Shown in pieces: positions 11,357 to 22,707 of a DNA stretch of 64,000 bases (position 1 is its first letter; every line of letters begins with the position of its first letter). This DNA is from Brassica napus (taxonomy: Eukaryota; Streptophyta; Magnoliopsida; Brassicales; Brassicaceae). A model generated the notes under the pieces. The model had not been told where the DNA came from. It did not search any database and saw nothing but the letters and a program-made list of their open reading frames with translations. The DNA lies in assembly GCF_020379485.1 (NCBI RefSeq), contig NC_063451.1:25774630-25838629 (forward strand), read 5' to 3'. A program made the position numbers and the translations under genes.

Positions 11357-12418
11357 TTAGTCTTTGAGACAATCAGAAGTCTCAAAATCCATCAGGTCGT
11401 CATTAGCAACATTGGATTCTTTATCAGCCTCATATCCGAAATCATGAACCATGTGAGCCTCCGGGTTCTTGTCCTTAAGACTTTCTTGGTAGAGCTCACA
11501 TAAGTGCTTAGGAGTTCTACAATTCTTGGCCCAATGGTTGCTCATCCCACATCTGTGACAAACGGATTTGGTCGAGTAAGACGGTTTGGATATACCGCCT
11601 CGACCTCGGCCATAACCGCCTCGGCCACGGCCAGGATTGGAACCACGACCACGGTTATTGTGGTTTCCTTTCCGGCCGACCAAGTATCTATCTCGGCCGT
11701 TCGAGTAATTGTCACGATCACGGTTCCTGTATCCACCACGGCCTTTGCCATGTGATCTCTTATCATTCTGGATGTAGTTGCACTCGTTGGGATTTTTCTT
11801 TTCAACTTCATTGGCCTCTGGTAATGGGGCTGATCCAGCAGGTCTAGCTTCACTGTTCTTCATCAGGAGCTCATTGTTTGCCTCGGCCAGTAGCAGGCAC
11901 GAGATCAGATCAGTGTATGTGGCGAAGCCTTTCATTCGGTACTGCTGCTCCAGTATTATGTTTGAGGAATGAAATGTAGAGAATGTTTTCTCAAGTAACT
12001 CTTCTTCGGTTACTACTTCACCACAAAGTCTCAGCATCGAGACCGTCTTAAACAAGACTGAATTGTACTCATCCACTGACTTATAATCCATGAATCTTAG
12101 ATTCTTCCAGTCATTTCTAGCCTTTGGGAGTAACACCGTTTTCTGGTGATCATATCTATGCTGTAAAGCATCCCAAAGCTCTAGTGGATTTTCCATCGTA
12201 ATGTACTGATCTTTTAGACCTTCAATGAGGTGATGGCGTATAATACTTATAGCCGTGTACCGATTCTTATCGGTCTCATTGTTGCCCTTGATGATAGTTT
12301 CACCAAGTCCTTTTGACCTTAAGCTGATCTTTGTATCTAGCGCCCACTGCAAGTAGTTATCTCCGGAGAGATTAAGGGCTGCATAGTCTCTATTTGAGAT
12401 TTTCGACATCTGAATCAC
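11357..12418 (-). CDS. copia gag (capsid-like) protein, intact frame
   Basis: One open frame of 353 codons with the copia Gag/UBN2-type domain (NLSGDNYLQWALDTKI near the start), an Arg/Gly-rich basic stretch around residues 215-280, and a CCHC zinc knuckle CHRCGMSNHWAKNC near residue 290. This packages element RNA in the cytoplasm (family knowledge). It ends with its own stop and is separated from the protease frame by about 145 bp of AT-rich DNA. It is the only undamaged frame in the element, so a Gag protein could still be made if the LTR is transcribed. Confidence 0.85.
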   Translation of the reverse strand: MIQMSKISNRDYAALNLSGDNYLQWALDTKISLRSKGLGETIIKGNNETDKNRYTAISIIRHHLIEGLKDQYITMENPLELWDALQHRYDHQKTVLLPKARNDWKNLRFMDYKSVDEYNSVLFKTVSMLRLCGEVVTEEELLEKTFSTFHSSNIILEQQYRMKGFATYTDLISCLLLAEANNELLMKNSEARPAGSAPLPEANEVEKKNPNECNYIQNDKRSHGKGRGGYRNRDRDNYSNGRDRYLVGRKGNHNNRGRGSNPGRGRGGYGRGRGGISKPSYSTKSVCHRCGMSNHWAKNCRTPKHLCELYQESLKDKNPEAHMVHDFGYEADKESNVANDDLMDFETSDCLKD

Positions 12419-13512
12419 ATCATCATTTCAATTTAGGTTCACAATGTGATCATGTGGCCGCATGGTATATTAACAAGCTCGGCCACAAACTTGTCTTACG
12501 CATTTATGAAAACAATCAATCTAATCGACCATGGTGCGAACAATCAAGCCACACGGCCATGTAGTTAATCAATAGGATCGGACATGTAAATCTAATTAAC
12601 CATGGTGCGAACAATCCTAATATATGATTCTACATGTACCAGAGAGATTAAGGCCACACGGCCATATGTATTTTCAATGCAATCAGATTCGAATTCGTAT
12701 GTTTCTACATGCTGGTCGATTTTAAACAATATGAATGCAATTCAATTCAGATTTGGATGTAATGCAAACAACCTTAGCAATTTGATTTATGAATTTAGGG
12801 TTTCAATTTTAAACAATAAGGCTGTCGGTTTTAATTAAGGTTTCAAGGCCTTTAGGATTCAAGTTCTAGATTAGATTACTTCAATCAATCTAACAATCCT
12901 AAATCTCAGATCATCAAACATTCAATCAATTAAAATCAGATTCAGTCCTTTAGGGTTTAGGGTTTCGATTCCAAAATTAGGGTTTCTCAAATTCAAATTA
13001 GGAACAATCAATTAAGTTCTAAGGAATCGATTTCTATATTACTAGTTATAAGATTGTCGATTTTAGATTATAGGTTTTAGGGTTTTGATCAAGGACAAAG
13101 TTTCCATAATAATGGATTAGGGTTTTGATCAATCTAGGTTCTCAGATTACGGTATACCTTTGTTTCGTAGAGGTTTAGAACCGGACCACCTTTAGAGAGA
13201 TAGAGAGAACGATCGGATGCTTGTAGGTTCCAATCGGGTCGCGGATGGGTGCAGGCGCGAGCTGAGGCGTCTCGGATGCGAGCTGCAGGGAGATCGGGTC
13301 GTCTCGGGTGCGATCGCGTCTCGGGTGTGTTCGTGAGCTGGACGAGTTTGTCTGAGCTGGGACGTGAGCTGAGAACGTCAAGGATTCGAGATGGATCGAC
13401 TGAGTTCTTGGATGAACTAAGAACGTGTCTAGGGTTTTAGATATGGTCGCCGGTTTAGGCTTTTAGGTTTCGATTTTGTCTCAGGGTTCTGGAGGCTATC
13501 GTGCTGATAACG
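12419..13512 (-). other. copia 5' leader
   Basis: About 1.1 kb between the 5' LTR and gag. No coding signal. It holds several TTTAGGGTTT-like motifs (12950-13140) and a GC-richer stretch at 13190-13440 whose short open frames show no known protein. Confidence 0.7.
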
Positions 13513-13799
13513 TGTTGTAAAAGAATGGAGAATTGTCTGTGTATTATTAATGAACAATAGATGTTCCTTTTATATGGATTACAAAGTATAAGTAAAAAGG
13601 AAATTATCCAAAACCTAATCCAACAGGAAATATGAAAAGATCTAAAACAGAGAAAAGGAAAAACATCATAAGTCTAAGTCGGCCAAAGGATAGGCCGACT
13701 CTCTCTCCTCGGACGTCCGTTTCTCTCTCCTCCATTGGTCACGGATTGGGCCTTGTCTTGGTCATTGGTTATGGACCATCCACTTAATGATTTATAACA
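13513..13799 (-). repeat. LTR of the copia element (5' LTR)
   Basis: A 287-bp copy bounded by TG and CA, aligned to the left LTR with about nine base differences and one extra 27-bp stretch. It would hold the element's promoter. Confidence 0.92.
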
Positions 13800-15133
13800 A
13801 ATCCACATAATTGTGACCAACGATTGAAACAGCACAACTCAGCTATAAAAGACAGTAAGTACTACAGGTCATCTAATCGCATTGCCTACGCTTTGTCTCA
13901 GTTCTCTCTATTATCCACAATCGGTGTAAGTGTCCATCGTCTTAAAAAAAAAAACTAAATCTGAAAACAGATAACGAAAGTGATAGTGTAAGAAGAAGAT
14001 GGATTCAGCTTCCCTAATTCCAAATTTGAAAGGATAAGGACAATTTTCTAGTTTCATTGTTTTATTTATTTATTTATTTATTGGAAACGTCGGTGGAATT
14101 TCTTGAAAACACACACAAATTGTGTCATCCATTAGAGTTGGGTGGGTCTCACAGGTTGCTATCACTTCCGATGTATTAGGGAGTTTGGGCCCTGGTTTGA
14201 GCGATAGAGGACCGATCAATGCAGGGTTGGTCCTTCCTAGTTTACTAGCCTTCTTTTTTCTTATCAACTGTTTACTAGCCTTCTTTTATTAAATTCAATT
14301 GCATTTATGTGCTTGCTATCTCTCTCTCTCATCTTTCTTTAACGGAAGGGAGGACACATATAGGCAGACACTTCCAAAAGGTGGAAGTATTGGCTTTTAG
14401 GACGCACTCAAACTTCCATTAAAACTCCATCCAATAAGAAAGAGGAATGTGAAAAGAAAAGAAGTCATTTTCTTGGTTCTGTAGTCGTCGATCACCTGAT
14501 AACTGCGCCATCATAACCGCCACGTAACTAACTCAGTCTTATCCGTTAAACTTACTTGATTTGCAGTTACCTAGCCTATCGATTGTTGTTATTATCGTCC
14601 CTCACATATAGGATAGAATTACTATGCTATATGTTCCGACATAAAGCATTCATAATATCTCATGCTACAATATTAGATACATTAATTTATTTTTTGTGGT
14701 TCGTATAGTCAAACAAGTTAAAGTTCAGTTGCATCACACCTTTGCAATGGTCCACGTTCATCTTCTCAACAACTTACCAACACTGTGACTAATTAATTTC
14801 ATTTCTAACCAAACTAAGTTTATTATCAGAGTCTACCATGAACATCCAACAGATAAAGCAAACTTTCTGAATTTGATTTACTAAATTTATACACTTGCAT
14901 AATCAGATCAAAGTCAGATGAAGAGTGACAAAAGAAACTCACTCTTCACCTCACTCGCACAAAAAAAAAAAAAAAAAAACAATACGAAGCCACACAAAGT
15001 CCAAAATGCAAACTCACTATGTACAACCTAATTTGTTAGTGCCTTACTGAAGATCTTTTTTCCAAAAAGAAAAAAAAAACTTGAAGGCCATTTTGTGACT
15101 AAACATTTTGTAAACAAAAAAAAGAGAAAATCT
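13800..15133. other. Intergenic region downstream of the DUF1005 gene
   Basis: No gene supported. A poly(A) run near 14961 and low-complexity stretches are present. The Arabidopsis neighbours expected here (an RNase H-like gene and the amino acid permease AAP8) are not visible. Confidence 0.55.
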
Positions 15134-16675
15134 TCAGCCAAGTGACTCACTATGGTGGGAAAGCTCTTTCCTCATCCGTTGATTAAACAACCTGCAAGCA
15201 TCCATACTAAGATCAACAGCTGCAGAAAGAGCCACGTAAGCAGCTGCATCCTCCATACAGCTAACGTGCTGCACACTAACCTCTACACACGGCTTACTAC
15301 ATTTCCCTTCACCTTCCACACTCGCTGCCATCACAAACCCTTTCTGTACGCTCCCTCCTCTCGGACTATTCGCCGGCGACGCTCCACCGCTTCCGCCGCC
15401 ACGACTCCTCGTTCGGCCCACACCACTACCTGTTGGCGATGATCCCAATTCGATCGAGAACTTCCCACCTCTGTGAGAACTAATACTCGACTCCGCAAGC
15501 ACGATCCCTGCACCGCTTGACCCGTCTAGGATGAGTTCAAATCTATAACCGAGCCCATCGGTGGCTCCGCCGCGTTCCCGCCATGCCTCAAGTCGTCCCC
15601 AGGGTTTCCATGTACCGTCTCCGGGACGGAGGATGAGCCAAGACCCGGGGTTAGACCGGCTCACACGGTCGGTTCCAGGAGATGCAACGAACGGTGTGAC
15701 GATTGAGGCCATAGCTACTGGAGAGCCTGACAAGTCGTGGACCGTTATGGACCATCCCTTTCGCTCTTTATTGGGACGTTCTCTCTCGCTCCCGAACGAG
15801 TTTAGCCAGCTCCGGGGAACACTCGTCTCCGTCGGCAATGATCTGATCAATAAACAAACATATAATAATTATTTAGTAAAAAATTTAAAAGAGTAAAGTT
15901 TTAATAGATCCGTCGGAAGATTAAAGCGCATGTTGATTTGATTCCTCGGAAAATAATAATAAAATTAGAAATTTTCAAAAAGTGACAACTCAAATTTCTG
16001 ACAAATGTGGTAAGAATGTTTGGTTTGTCGGAAAACTGACCTTGATCTGATAGTACGATCTCCGGTCGTGTTCCGACAACTGAATTTGCAAGTGAAAACG
16101 GGTTGTGGGATACTGCCTTGAATCTGAACCACTTGAGGACTACACTCAGGCTCGCCGTCGAACTGGAAAACGAATCTAGGATCAGGCTCCGCCTTCACAT
16201 TCAGGTGAAACTGAGCCGCCGACGACGCTTTCCCGGCTCCGGCTCCTTTTCCGACAGCTATCCATCCGTCGTGGAACACGCACGGCTTCGATTGGGTCCC
16301 AGCAAGATCCAACGGCACTGAGACTTCCGCCAGAAGACCGCCGGAGTTTACACCGCACGCAGCGCCGGCGCTTCCCGTGTAGATGAAGATCTTGAGAGAT
16401 GGTTTCGAAGCGAAGATGGATCTGGAAGCTAGGCGTTTGATATCTGAGCTGCTGAGGTGGAACGTGGCGGCTAGGGTTTGGATCTCCGGGAACTGAGTGG
16501 TCTCCAGTGGAATGTAGGGGATAGCGGCGGTTTGCGGTGGGAAGTTTTTGAGTTTGATTTTGCAGAAACATGGAGATGAGGAGGGATGCACGGCGGAGCT
16601 TGACGACTTCGCCGCTAAAGGAAGTTTCAGAGCTAGATTACTGATCGTGAGACGGATGAAAGGACAAGGATCCAT
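15134..16675 (-). CDS. DUF1005 family protein (At1g10020-like)
   Basis: Two exons, 16041-16675 and 15134-15842, joined across a 198-bp GT-AG intron; the codon AGA is split and the phase closes, giving 447 residues. The N-terminus MDPCPFIRLTISNLALK and the motifs EPDPRFVFQFDGEPECSPQV, SWLILRPGDGTWKPWGRLEAW and the C-terminal EDAAAYVALSAAVDLSMDAC are those of the plant-only DUF1005 family. The product has no known enzymatic role; one Arabidopsis family member has been linked to stress responses. No signal peptide or membrane segment is seen. Residues about 355-395 are Ser/Gly-rich and variable. The start is the first ATG and matches the family start. It is transcribed away from ERG28. Confidence 0.93.
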
Positions 16676-19084
16676 TGCTCTTTAGGGGTTTAGGGAATGG
16701 AGCTGTTTGGAGTAGACAACATGGAAACTAGGAGTGGTGACTTGGGAATTAAGCTAAAGCAAACGAAGTTGACGAACAAAAGGCAGCGTTTTAATGGTCG
16801 CCGTTGGATTTTCTGGACCTAACCATTAGTGAACTCGTCTTCTTTGCTCTGTGTCTGGTTTTTAAGTGTGACAAGTAAGCAGAAATTGCATTTTATTTTC
16901 CATTTTTGCATTTCCTCATTTGTTTCCTTATATTTTTCTGGAATTGTCCAATGACGTCTTATTCTGTCCGTATATAAAGATTAGGCCCAAACTATTTAAT
17001 GAGCTATTTAATACGCATTATACTGATGTAGCCAGAGGTTCTACTTAAAAGGAAAAAAAAGGAAGAAAATTTTCAGTAGCCTATAGCATCTTGCATCAAA
17101 TAAAATCCACAAATGTGATATATTAACGTATTAGATAATACAATTACAATTATATTATTTACCATCTCCTATAGTATGATTACTGTGTTGCATATTTTTC
17201 TTATATCTATAAGTTGATTCTAGAAGTTCAGAATCTATTTTTGTCTAAACTCATACCATGGAATATGAGTTTTATCTTAAACATCACTCAATTTATAGAT
17301 TTTATCTTGGATTTTTTTCAGTTTAAATAACAAAGTTGTTATATTAATTACATTTGTTATCATCATTGACTATTTTATCTTGGATTTTTTCAGTTTAAAT
17401 AACAAAGTTATATTAATGTACATTTGTTATAATCATTGACTATTATGCAAGGCAAAATGAGACTATTTTTCTTATAATTTTTGGACAGAGATTTAATATT
17501 TAAGCTATTTTCGATGTAGCATCAAATATTTGACAAGTAGCCGACATATAGGCCAAAATGCTTGAAAATCAAAACAATGGTGTAGATTGGCTAACTATAC
17601 TATAAAGTGACGTCTGTGTTTGCAAAAGTTTATTTTTAAGTAGTTAACCATTTCTTTTGAGTTTTAAATATGTACGAATGAAAGGGTAAGTCCAAAATAT
17701 AGAGTTAGTTGAGGGGTATAAAGAGAAAAGATGTTGGAGCACAGCTGGGAACAAGTTGGCAAGAACTGCCAGCTCGGATTAGATGTTGACTACGCTATCC
17801 GCTCCTTCTTGAGTCTTGACTTTCTCTCTCTCTACCTGATCAGTAAGTGACCAACCACACACAACATAGGGCTCCACTTTGCGTGGTTACCTTTACTGGC
17901 TTACGTGTAAGTTCGCGGCTCTTTGTGCCGTGGTCGGAGGAATCTTTCCGCCTCTATGCGGAGCTCACGTTTTTTTTGTGACAGTCTTGGTTTTCTTTTT
18001 TTTTGACGAATTATTTCTGTTCTTGATAGTGATTATATGGTTGTTTTGTTGTTATGGACCGCAATAATGAACGATCAAGTCATGTTTATTTCGTAATAAT
18101 TCGTTAAATCTCTATTCATTCAAGTCTAGTTCCAGTGATGCACAGTTGATACAAAAGAAATAAACGTGAGGAGGACTTTACCATCTTTAATGTCTCAAGT
18201 CTAAAAATGTTTATTTTCAAATAAAAGAAGAAGAAAAAGAACAAAATACAGCTATCATCCACGATCCTCGTTCAGCTTAACCTACGCTACTTAGACGATT
18301 TAAACTAATATACCCAATAGTTAACTGAATCTAATTTGTCGTGAACGTGCACGCATATCTCTCGCCCAATCCCAAAATAATTATACTTTATTCTACAACC
18401 CCAAAAAACTGTGAGCTATAGCATGAACGAGTTTACTTTTGGAGTTGAGTAAAAGGTGACTGACTGTTTGATGTGATTTTTAAAGGACGGTTTCCTTGGA
18501 AGTTTAATCACGTTGGAAGTTTAAGTGTTTAACCAAGAACACGTCATTTTGGTTTAAAATTAAGAAGGCTTTTCATGTGTGTTCTCAAATGACTATACGA
18601 TAATATTTAGAGATACATACGGATGTGGAAACCAATGTATGCAATATCAAATTACAAGTACTCCAACAGAATACATACAGTTAAATCTCAACACACATGT
18701 AGAAGGACATGTCAGTGAGAGCTTATGGGAGAGGTTAAATTTCAACACACATCTAGAACAGTTAAATTTTAGCTAATCTCCAAGACTCCAAATGAAACAT
18801 GAACAATGTGAAGTCTCTAGACTGAACATAACTCGAGAGTTGCATGCATGAGATATGTAGTTCTCAGTTCTCACGTCGTGAACATATATAGAGGATGCAA
18901 CTTCAATTGAGTAAAAACTTAACCCACTGAATCTTTGAAGTCGTGGTTGCTATTTTATTTATATTACGTTCTTAACACGATCTTGCAATGGTGTTATGTT
19001 TCTAGTTAGAATATAGTATGTCATACGATATTTACCAAAAAGTTAAAAATATAATAACAGACACGAACCCACAGAGGAAGGGTA
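16676..19084. other. Intergenic region with 5' flank of the DUF1005 gene
   Basis: The first few hundred bases should hold the DUF1005 promoter. The rest is AT-rich with a 72-bp tandem duplication (listed separately) and a GC-richer patch at 17740-17960 without a recognisable protein. No gene supported. Confidence 0.55.
17300..17444. repeat. 72-bp direct tandem duplication
   Basis: Two adjacent copies that begin TTTTATCTTGGATTTTT and end CATTGACTATT differ by a few bases and small indels. No coding capacity; looks like a local duplication. Confidence 0.75.
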
Positions 19085-19470
19085 GGCGTTAAGGTATCCA
19101 TTCGGATTCGGTTCGGGTCTATTCGAGTTTCGGGGTCAAAGATTTCAGCTCCATTCGGATATTTCTAAAATTCGGTTCAGGTTCGGTTCGGATCTTTGCG
19201 GGTTCGGTTAAAATTTATTATATATTTTAAATTTCTCAAAATCTATAAACAAAATAACATATTACATATAAATTTGAATAACATATGTCAAAATACTTAA
19301 ACTTAACATATAAATTAGCTTGGTTTGAATATTTGAATAGAGAATCGATATATATTTTAAGTATTCTTAGTGTTTTGAGTATACTTTAGTTATTTAGACA
19401 TTTATTTTTGACTATTTGTATATATTTTCAAATATTTTGGATAACTTAAAAGTATCTTATATATCTTGGA

Positions 19471-20377
19471 ATCCAAGAATATTACGTTTTCCCACCGAAA
19501 CCGAGAAATTGCTTTTTCCCACCGAAATCGAGAAATTGCTTTTTCCCGCCAAAACCGAGAAATTGCGTTTTCCCGCCAAAACCGAAAAATTGCGTTTTTC
19601 CGCCAAAACCGAGAAATTGCGTTTTCCCGCAAAAACCAAGAAATTGCGTTTTTCCGCCAAAACTGAGAAATTACGTTTTCCCACCGAAACCGAGAAATTG
19701 CTTTTTCCCGCCAAAACCGAGAAATTGCGTTTTCCCGCCAAAACCGAAAAATTGTATTTTCCGCCAAAACCGAGAAATTGCGTTTTCCCGCCAAAATCGA
19801 GAAATTGCATTTTCCCGCCAAAACCGAGAAATTGTGTGTTTCCCACTGAAACCGAGAAATTGCGTTTTCCCGCCCAAACCGAGAAATTACGCTTTCCCAC
19901 AGAAACCGAGAAATTGCATTTTCCCGCCAAAAATCGAGAAATTGTGTTTTCCCGCCAAAACCGAAAAATTGTGTTTTCCCGCCAAAATCGAGAAATTGCG
20001 TTTTCCCGCTAAAACCGAGAAATGGTATTTCCCGCCAAAACCGAGAAATTGCGTTTTCCCGCCAAATTAATGAAATACATTTTTCCGTCAAAATTGTGAA
20101 ATTATGTTTTCCGTCAAAATCGTGAATTTTTTATTTTAACGATAAAGCTATTGTTTTGGGTTAAATTGTAAAGTTATGTTTTCTTTTGTTAAACTCATAA
20201 AAACATGTTTTAGGAAGCCCATGGACACCCATTGTCCATTTGGTCTTCGCCCAATTGAACCATGTACCAATTGGTCTTTTGTCCAGTTGGACCATTTATT
20301 AATTGGGCACGTCCATAGCCCGCCCAAAATGAATTGGACTGGGCTAGCCCATAGTCAGCCCGCCCAGTTGACACCTC
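19471..20377. mobile_element. Inner insertion carrying a minisatellite, flanked by a 9-bp direct repeat
   Basis: The 9-bp sequence TATCTTGGA stands at 19462-19470 and again at 20378-20386, exactly where the outer repeat is interrupted. The right end GTTGACACCTC resembles ends of known Brassicaceae DNA transposons; the left end has no matching inverted repeat and may have been lost or replaced as the minisatellite grew. About 160 bp near the right end are rich in GGCCC/GCCCA words. Confidence 0.6.
19487..20135. repeat. 27-bp minisatellite with E2F-type sites
   Basis: About 24 units of roughly 27 bp with consensus GAGAAATTGCGTTTTCCCGC followed by CAAAACC. About 14 units keep TTTCCCGC, the consensus binding site for E2F/DP factors, most as TTTTCCCGCCAAAA. 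Units become diverged at the right end (after 20060). Because the period is a multiple of three, long open frames occur on both strands; they are not genes. Confidence 0.9.
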
Positions 20378-20801
20378 TATCTTGGATGTTTTTAAATATA
20401 TATTAAATCTAAAAATAATTAATATATTTAGGTATATAAGTCTATTTCAGATACATTCAAATACCCCTAATACCCATACCCATAATACTTCGGTTCGGAT
20501 CGGGTTCGGTTTCGGTTATCTAAACACCAAAATTTTGAACCCATTTGAATATTTTATTAATGTCGGTTCGGGTTCGGTACTACTTTTTCGGATCGGATTC
20601 GGTTCGGTTCGGTTCTTCGGTTTCGGGTTTTTTGCCCAGCCCTACCACAAAGTTTAAATATTTTTTGATAAAACATTTAAAATTTTAATAAAATCACTGA
20701 TGACAACATCGCAAAAGGAATTAAAAAAAAAAGGAGCGCATCTGAAGATCAAAGCACAAAGTAACGAAGCTAGCCATAGGAAGGAAGAGAAAAAGAAGAA
20801 G

Positions 20802-22707
20802 ATGAAGGCGTTAGGGTATTGGCTAATGGTGGTTGGGTCACTGAGATTAGCTTCGGTTTGGTTTGGTTTCTTCAACATTTGGGCTCTTCGTCTCGCCGTC
20901 TTCTCTCAGACCACCAGTTCTGTTCTTCTCCTCCCTCCTTTTTTTTTTTTAATATCCATTTTTTCAATTGTTCTATTAATTGGTGCTTAAAATTTCGTTA
21001 CTTTCGTTGTTAATGTCACAAATAGAATCTATAGACACTTGAGAGTTTTGTTGTATCCAATTGACTTCCTTAGTCTCTGAGATCCTCCTAGTCATACATT
21101 GGTCACTGGTGAGTGGTGGCTAATGGAGAGTGCATGTACTGTGATTTGTGTAAATGATAATGCCACGTTCAGAAGAACTTTTCCGTGACTTCATTTATGG
21201 ATCCAATTTGGGGGCTTCCTGGATTTGATATTTGATTTTTTGCTAGTACATTGAATCTGTAAGGTCAATGGTTTTGTGAACTCAGCTTGAAAGTGTAGGA
21301 AAGCTTGGTTCTTTGAACATATCCATGCTCTTTCTAGTTGCTTATTTTTTTGGTTCTTAATGTTCCTTTAATTGCAAAGTTGAGCTAGTTGGTATTTTTT
21401 TTTTCTTGATCATTATGGCTTTTTTTTTTGTTTATCTCTCCAAGATTAGTCTTTCTTGCAATTTGAGATTATTAATTTACAAATTATCTTTTGTTTGTGT
21501 CCCCGAGTAGTTGTTTAAACTTTCGGTAAGCCATGATGATGTGAATGTTTGGGCATTTTAAAACTCTTTTATCGCTCGTAATAACAAGTCACATGACTAG
21601 CTATTGTGCATCATCTCCCTAAGTTCAACCTAGGCAGTTACTTTCATTGAGGACAATGTTTGTTTCTGGTCTGACATTTTTCTCAGTGGATCCCTGTTCA
21701 TTGAATCAACATACATGATATGTAGGAGAAAGAGACTAGCTAGTACCATAAGAACAGCAGACCGAAGCAACATATCTAAGAAAGATATGCAATCTTAATA
21801 ACTCTTATACAATTCGTTGGTGAAAGAACTTATTGTAGGAAGTGGACCCCTATTCCCTAGTAATCAGGAAGGGGGAAAGTATTTGGATCTAAAATTGGTT
21901 GGTTTTGATTGCAGTTTACAGAGTCCAAATGCATAACCTTTTTCTTGTTGATATGCAATTTTTCTTACAATACTGTTGAAGTAAGTCAGTGACCAGGTTA
22001 AGTGTATTAGATGATGTAGATGTATTAGAACAGAAGCAACTTGATGTTTTTCTTTTTCCAATTGTAACTTGTGGTGTCCCCGATGTCTAGTTCATTGATT
22101 ATGATAACAAAAAGGTAGTAGCAACTTTGCATCATATGAACAATTTGTGAATAGGAAACAAAAAAAGATATATCCAGGAATGACAAATATCACATAGTTG
22201 AAATTGAAGTCTCTAGCTTTTAGGTTTCTGCAAGTGATGGCTCCTTTTGGTTTACACTTTACAATAATAGTACCGTCTTCACTACTCAGGATGTTCTTTC
22301 TTCTGTTTTAACTGTTTTGCAGTGAGTGAAGTTCATGGACGTACATTCGGAGTATGGACACTATTGACCTGCACTCTCTGCTTTCTTTGTGCATTCAACC
22401 CCGAAAACAAACCGCTATACTTGGCTACCTTTCTCTCATTTATCTACGCCTTAGGCCATTTTCTGACTGAATACCTCTTCTACCATACCATGACCATCGC
22501 GAATCTCTCAACAGTAGCCTTCTTTGCAGGTATGGGTTGGGAGCAGTCACCATACGTTTAAATCACTCTTGTATTCAATCAGTTCACGTAGGCTGCGTTG
22601 CCATTCATTGTGTGAATGATCTTTTATTGTTTTTAACAGGCACATCGATTGCGTGGATGCTCTGGGAGTGGAGATCCCTTGACCAACCGCACTCCAAACT
22701 TGCTTGA
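20802..22707 (+). CDS. ERG28: ERG28 homologue, sterol C4-demethylation scaffold
   Basis: Small ER membrane protein that holds together the sterol C4-demethylation enzymes (4-methyl oxidase, decarboxylating dehydrogenase, ketoreductase); in Arabidopsis its loss causes a sterol intermediate to build up and disturbs auxin transport (family knowledge). Three exons: 20802-20916, 22323-22529 and 22640-22707, all GT-AG, 390 bp and 129 residues, the same length as in Arabidopsis. The start MKALGYWLMVVGSLRLASVW and the motifs EVHGRTFGVWTLLTCTLCFL, FNPENKPLYLATFLSF and GHFLTEYLFY are near identical to the family. Four hydrophobic stretches agree with a four-helix membrane protein. Intron 1 (1.4 kb) is long. 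The E2F-site repeat ends about 670 bp before the ATG and the transposon edge about 155 bp before it. Confidence 0.95.

Larger units (their letters stand above)
7287..13799 (-). mobile_element. Ty1/copia LTR retrotransposon, decayed
   Basis: A full-length element on the minus strand. LTRs start TGTTGTAAAAG and end TTTATAACA. Flanks are AATCA on the left and AATCC on the right, a 5-bp target duplication with one change. Next to the left LTR (the 3' LTR of the element) CAAGGGGGAG at 7547-7556 is a polypurine tract. Next to the right LTR CGTTATCAGCACGA (13499-13512) is at the primer-binding site and only partly matches the initiator tRNA-Met complement. Order gag, protease, integrase, RT, RNase H identifies copia. 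The LTRs differ at about 9 of 260 aligned bases plus one 27-bp indel, so the insertion is fairly young. Stops and a frameshift in pol make this copy non-autonomous. Confidence 0.93.
19085..20648. mobile_element. Repeat element with CGGTTCGG-rich flanks, interrupted by an inner insertion
   Basis: Left (19100-19210) and right (20490-20635) parts are full of CGGTTCGG/GGGTTCGG motifs, and the right end reads GGGTTTTTTGCCCAGCCCTA, an end sequence common in Brassicaceae repeats. The AT-rich part reads smoothly from 19470 into 20387 if the block between is removed, so one element was split by another. Type (perhaps hAT-like) is inference; I find no clear outer target duplication. Confidence 0.5.

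Noticed and set aside
16182..16571. 129-codon frame overlapping the DUF1005 exon
   Set aside because: Alternate frame of the same exon; the DUF1005 frame carries the conserved motifs.
19402..20091. Overlapping repeat proteins on both strands
   Set aside because: Pure consequence of the 27-bp minisatellite; no start context or conserved domain.
19487..20135. CRISPR-like array
   Set aside because: Units are contiguous and degenerate without unique spacers, and the genome is a plant.
20382..20657. 91-codon frame before ERG28
   Set aside because: Translates repetitive CGGTTCGG transposon sequence (GFGFG-type residues), not a gene.
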